From Mycobacteroides franklinii (GTDB lineage Bacteria > Actinomycetota > Actinomycetes > Mycobacteriales > Mycobacteriaceae): DNA of 64,000 nucleotides. The stretch's first letter is position 1, and every line of letters begins with the position of its first letter. Position numbers and translations under genes: made by a program. The stretch is taken from positions 62,001 to 126,000 of the forward strand of contig NZ_MAFQ01000006.1 of NCBI RefSeq assembly GCF_002013895.1, in the 5' to 3' direction. The notes under the pieces were generated by a model that made no database searches, was not told the origin of the DNA, and saw only the letters and a program-made list of their open reading frames with translations. Below, one piece after another: positions 62,064 through 64,000 of the stretch.

Positions 62064-62729
62064 ATGTCTGCAGTTCTCACACGCGACGGCGCCATCGCCA
62101 CTCTTACGCTCGGTACCGACGAGAACCGGTTCACCCTGCCCTTCATCGACGAGGTCAACGCACGGATCGATGAGGTGCTGGCCGACGAAGAACCCACCGC
62201 TCTCATCGTGACCGGTAGCGGAAAGTTCTTCTCCAACGGGCTGGACGTCGAATATCTGGGTGCCAACCCCGACAAGCTCGGCTGGTACATCACCGAGGTT
62301 CAGAAGATCTTCGTGCGGCTGCTCACGCTGCCGGTGCCCACCGTGGCCGCCGTCAATGGACACGCCTACGGCGCCGGGGCCATGGTCGCCCTCAGCTGCG
62401 ACTATCGGGTGATGCGTGCCGACCGCGGGTTCTTCTGCCTACCCGAGGTGAACGTCGGGCTGCCCTTCACGCCGGGCATGGCCGCTTTGTGTCAGGGCCG
62501 GATGACCCCGCAGGCCGCGTCGGCCACCATGCCGAGCGGTCAGCGCTACGGCGGTGACGACTGCGTCCGACTGCTGATCGTCGAGGCAGCCGTGCCCGAG
62601 ACCGAGGTGCTCGGTACCGCAAAGGGATTCGTCGAGCCGCTGGTAGGTAAGAACCGCGACACACTGGGCACCATCAAGAACGGCATGTACAGCTCGATCG
62701 TGCCGCTGCTACTTGCCGGATTGGGATGA
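62064..62729 (+). CDS. Enoyl-CoA hydratase/isomerase family protein
   Basis: A 221-residue crotonase-fold protein, shorter than typical hydratases (about 260). It has the oxyanion-hole segments FFSNGLDVEYLG and HAYGAGAMVALSCDYRVM, and CLPEVNVGLPFTPG. The usual catalytic Glu pair is not both evident: only the EVNVGL Glu is in place, so isomerase or another crotonase activity is possible. The downstream end overlaps the convergent membrane-protein gene by 21 bp. Confidence 0.85.
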   Translation: MSAVLTRDGAIATLTLGTDENRFTLPFIDEVNARIDEVLADEEPTALIVTGSGKFFSNGLDVEYLGANPDKLGWYITEVQKIFVRLLTLPVPTVAAVNGHAYGAGAMVALSCDYRVMRADRGFFCLPEVNVGLPFTPGMAALCQGRMTPQAASATMPSGQRYGGDDCVRLLIVEAAVPETEVLGTAKGFVEPLVGKNRDTLGTIKNGMYSSIVPLLLAGLG

Positions 62730-63158
62730 GCCTCGTGGGCGAGTACCCCCGAACTGGGGTCGCGACAACAGCGCCACGATGGCCAGCGCGACGGCGATAG
62801 CCGACGCCGAGATCGCGACCCAGAAGCCGTACCCGGTCACGATCGGTGGCTTGATGTTGGTGCGGTAGTACAGCAGTTCCAGCCCCATCAGCGCGAGCGC
62901 CGACACACCGGCGGCGACGGGTGCGATGCGGTGCAGGATGTGCTGCCCCACCATGCATCCGGCCACCACCAACAGTGCGGAAACCAGCAAGATCATCTGT
63001 CCCGCACCGAATCCCGACGGAAGAACCACCGATCCGGTGGCACCGCCGATCGCGTTGGCCCTACCCCCACCGCTGGCCGAGGTTCGCAGCCACGGAAGCC
63101 AGACGCTGAACGCCATCACCAAGCCGGTGAACGCGATCAGCCATCCGACCCGTCTCAT
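62709..63158 (-). CDS. Four-helix membrane protein of unknown function
   Basis: A 149-residue protein with four hydrophobic segments (about 5-22, 45-65, 73-92, 103-125) and an Arg/Ser-rich C-terminus. ATG 63158 overlaps the MarR stop (ATGA), so it is co-expressed with that regulator and is a likely target of its control. No family is recognised. Confidence 0.75.
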   Translation of the reverse strand: MRRVGWLIAFTGLVMAFSVWLPWLRTSASGGGRANAIGGATGSVVLPSGFGAGQMILLVSALLVVAGCMVGQHILHRIAPVAAGVSALALMGLELLYYRTNIKPPIVTGYGFWVAISASAIAVALAIVALLSRPQFGGTRPRGSSQSGK

Positions 63159-63583
63159 GGCAGTTGACTCGGAACACACTTGGCCAGCATGGCCTTCAAC
63201 GCGCGCCGCTCGTCGGCCGTCAATTTCTCCATGACCTCGTTCTCGCCCGCGGTGACCGCCTCTGCCGCCTTATCCAGCTGGGCGCTACCGCGCCGGGTCA
63301 GACGGGCGGGCAGCGACCGGCCGTGGTCCGCATTCTCCGGACGGCTGATGAGGCCCTCTTCCTCCAGCCGGTGCAGCACCGCGTTCATCGCCTGCCGGGT
63401 AACCATCGCTTGCCTGGCCAGTTCGGAGTTGGACATGCCGGGGTAGGTACGCAAGATCTGCATGCAGATGTACTCGGGCAGGCTGAGGCCGCTCGGCTCC
63501 AAGCGGGCCGCGACCTTGCCCCGAAGTGATGTCGCGGTACGGGTCAGCAAGTACCCCAAGCTCGCGGTGCCGTCGATTTCCAT
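63155..63583 (-). CDS. MarR-family regulator (Rv2887-like)
   Basis: A 142-residue MarR protein: LGYLLTRTATSLRGKVAARL, LSLPEYICMQILRTYPGMSNSELARQAMVTRQAMNAVLHRLEEEG as the winged helix, then a HGRSLPARLT wing. The LSLPE, SNSELAR and GRSLPA-like blocks resemble M. tuberculosis Rv2887, the repressor of the Rv0560c methyltransferase. A membrane-protein gene follows in the same operon. Whether it controls the Rv0560c-like gene at 3161 is a testable guess. Confidence 0.87.
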   Translation of the reverse strand: MEIDGTASLGYLLTRTATSLRGKVAARLEPSGLSLPEYICMQILRTYPGMSNSELARQAMVTRQAMNAVLHRLEEEGLISRPENADHGRSLPARLTRRGSAQLDKAAEAVTAGENEVMEKLTADERRALKAMLAKCVPSQLP

Positions 63584-63622
63584 GTCAATGATGTTGACTT
63601 ATGTCAGTGCCGCTTACAAGCA

Positions 63623-63652
63623 GGTCCCCGCGCCGTGTCGGGCGCGGGGACC
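63623..63652. terminator. Terminator hairpin downstream of the right-edge gene
   Basis: Arms GGTCCCCGCGCC (63623-63634) and GGCGCGGGGACC (63641-63652), perfect 12 bp with a 6-nt loop, flanked by TTTG on one side. It lies between the Ser-rich gene stop and the MarR start. Confidence 0.75.
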
Positions 63653-63677
63653 TTTGTGCTTGCTACCGGGGACTAAT

Positions 63678-64000
63678 TCACGATGCCTTGTGCGAGTCGC
63701 TGTGCGACGAACCACTCGAGGAACCGCCCGAAGAACCGCTGGAGGAACCGCTGGAGGAACCGCTGGATGAGCCGTTCGACGCACCGGAGTGCGAGTCGCT
63801 CGACGACGAGCTCGATCCGGACTCCGGCTTGGCGTTGGACGGTGCGGCGCTTTCGGGCTTCTTCGCAGTTGAAGACTCATTTTCAGACTTCTTCGGCGTG
63901 GCAGCCTTGGCGTCAGCCTTCTCGCTCTTGTCCGCCTTCGCCGAGTCATCGGCCTTCGGCGTGACCCCACCGCTGACCTCTCCGATCTTGGTGACCGGAG
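63678..64000 (-). CDS. Ser-rich low-complexity protein, C-terminal fragment
   Basis: The minus-strand frame is open to the window edge and stops at TGA 63678-63680; the start is outside. The visible 107 residues are disordered: Lys/Asp/Ala-rich (KADDSAKADKSEKADAKAA) then a Gly-Ser repeat built from a 12-bp tandem repeat (about 63719-63770), ending HSDSHKAS. The composition and His-containing end resemble the tail of the exported protein at 28667-31003, so it may be another member of that group. Confidence 0.7.
   Translation of the reverse strand, partial: PVTKIGEVSGGVTPKADDSAKADKSEKADAKAATPKKSENESSTAKKPESAAPSNAKPESGSSSSSSDSHSGASNGSSSGSSSGSSSGSSGGSSSGSSHSDSHKAS

Overview
The window reads as an actinobacterial chromosome of the family Mycobacteriaceae, most like a rapidly growing species of the Mycobacteroides abscessus/chelonae type. 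This rests on gene content: a full mce operon, a TetR-MmpS-MmpL unit, an ethR/ethA-like pair, an Rv0560c-like methyltransferase, an F420-dependent luciferase-like oxidoreductase, a 13E12-type HNH gene with a mycobacterial SOS box, many GTG/TTG starts and ATGA/GTGA overlaps. The species is inferred; no database search was possible.

Layout. 1-7.5 kb: the end of an MpaB-like oxygenase, a MarR regulator with a membrane esterase, an Rv0560c-like methyltransferase, small exported and membrane proteins, and a frameshifted Pro-rich/Tyr-Trp-Asp-rich gene. 7.75-18.8 kb: an accessory island. Its left edge shows two truncated gene remnants in opposite orientation, and its right edge is a tRNA-Arg(CCT) gene. 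It holds a TIR-like / TIR / SLOG-like / TIR-like cassette, tRNA-like debris, a PD-(D/E)XK-like protein, a multidomain EVE-SRA-Shedu-type nuclease flanked by two inverted paralogues of an unrecognised family that share a hairpin leader, and a membrane-anchored pentapeptide-repeat protein. No integrase or transposase is intact.

18.9-28.7 kb: a GGDEF diguanylate cyclase, a polyprenyl glycosylphosphotransferase, and a tightly packed operon of three GT4 glycosyltransferases, a CgeB-like transferase, a Wzx-type flippase and a DUF218 protein, together an envelope or extracellular glycan locus. 28.7-31.0 kb: a large exported low-complexity-tailed protein. 31.5-42.1 kb: a yrbEAB-mceABCDEF operon with two mce-associated genes, ending at a strong bidirectional terminator; its yrbEB is frameshifted. 

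42.2-64 kb: ordinary chromosomal metabolism and regulation: thiolase, formate dehydrogenase with a LysR regulator, FUSC transporter, F420-dependent oxidoreductase with an epimerase and a divergent LysR, ArsC-like protein, 13E12 HNH protein, TetR/MmpS/MmpL, an ArsR-SRPBCC fusion, a serine beta-lactamase-like lipoprotein, EthA/EthR-like pair with a downstream ADH-thioesterase-enoyl-CoA hydratase set, a MarR regulator with a membrane protein, and the tail of another Ser-rich protein cut by the window edge.

The most interesting part is the 8-17 kb defence-like island, in particular the four-gene TIR/SLOG cassette without a SIR2 gene, the three-domain Shedu protein, and the paralogue pair whose leaders carry a hairpin with compensatory base changes.
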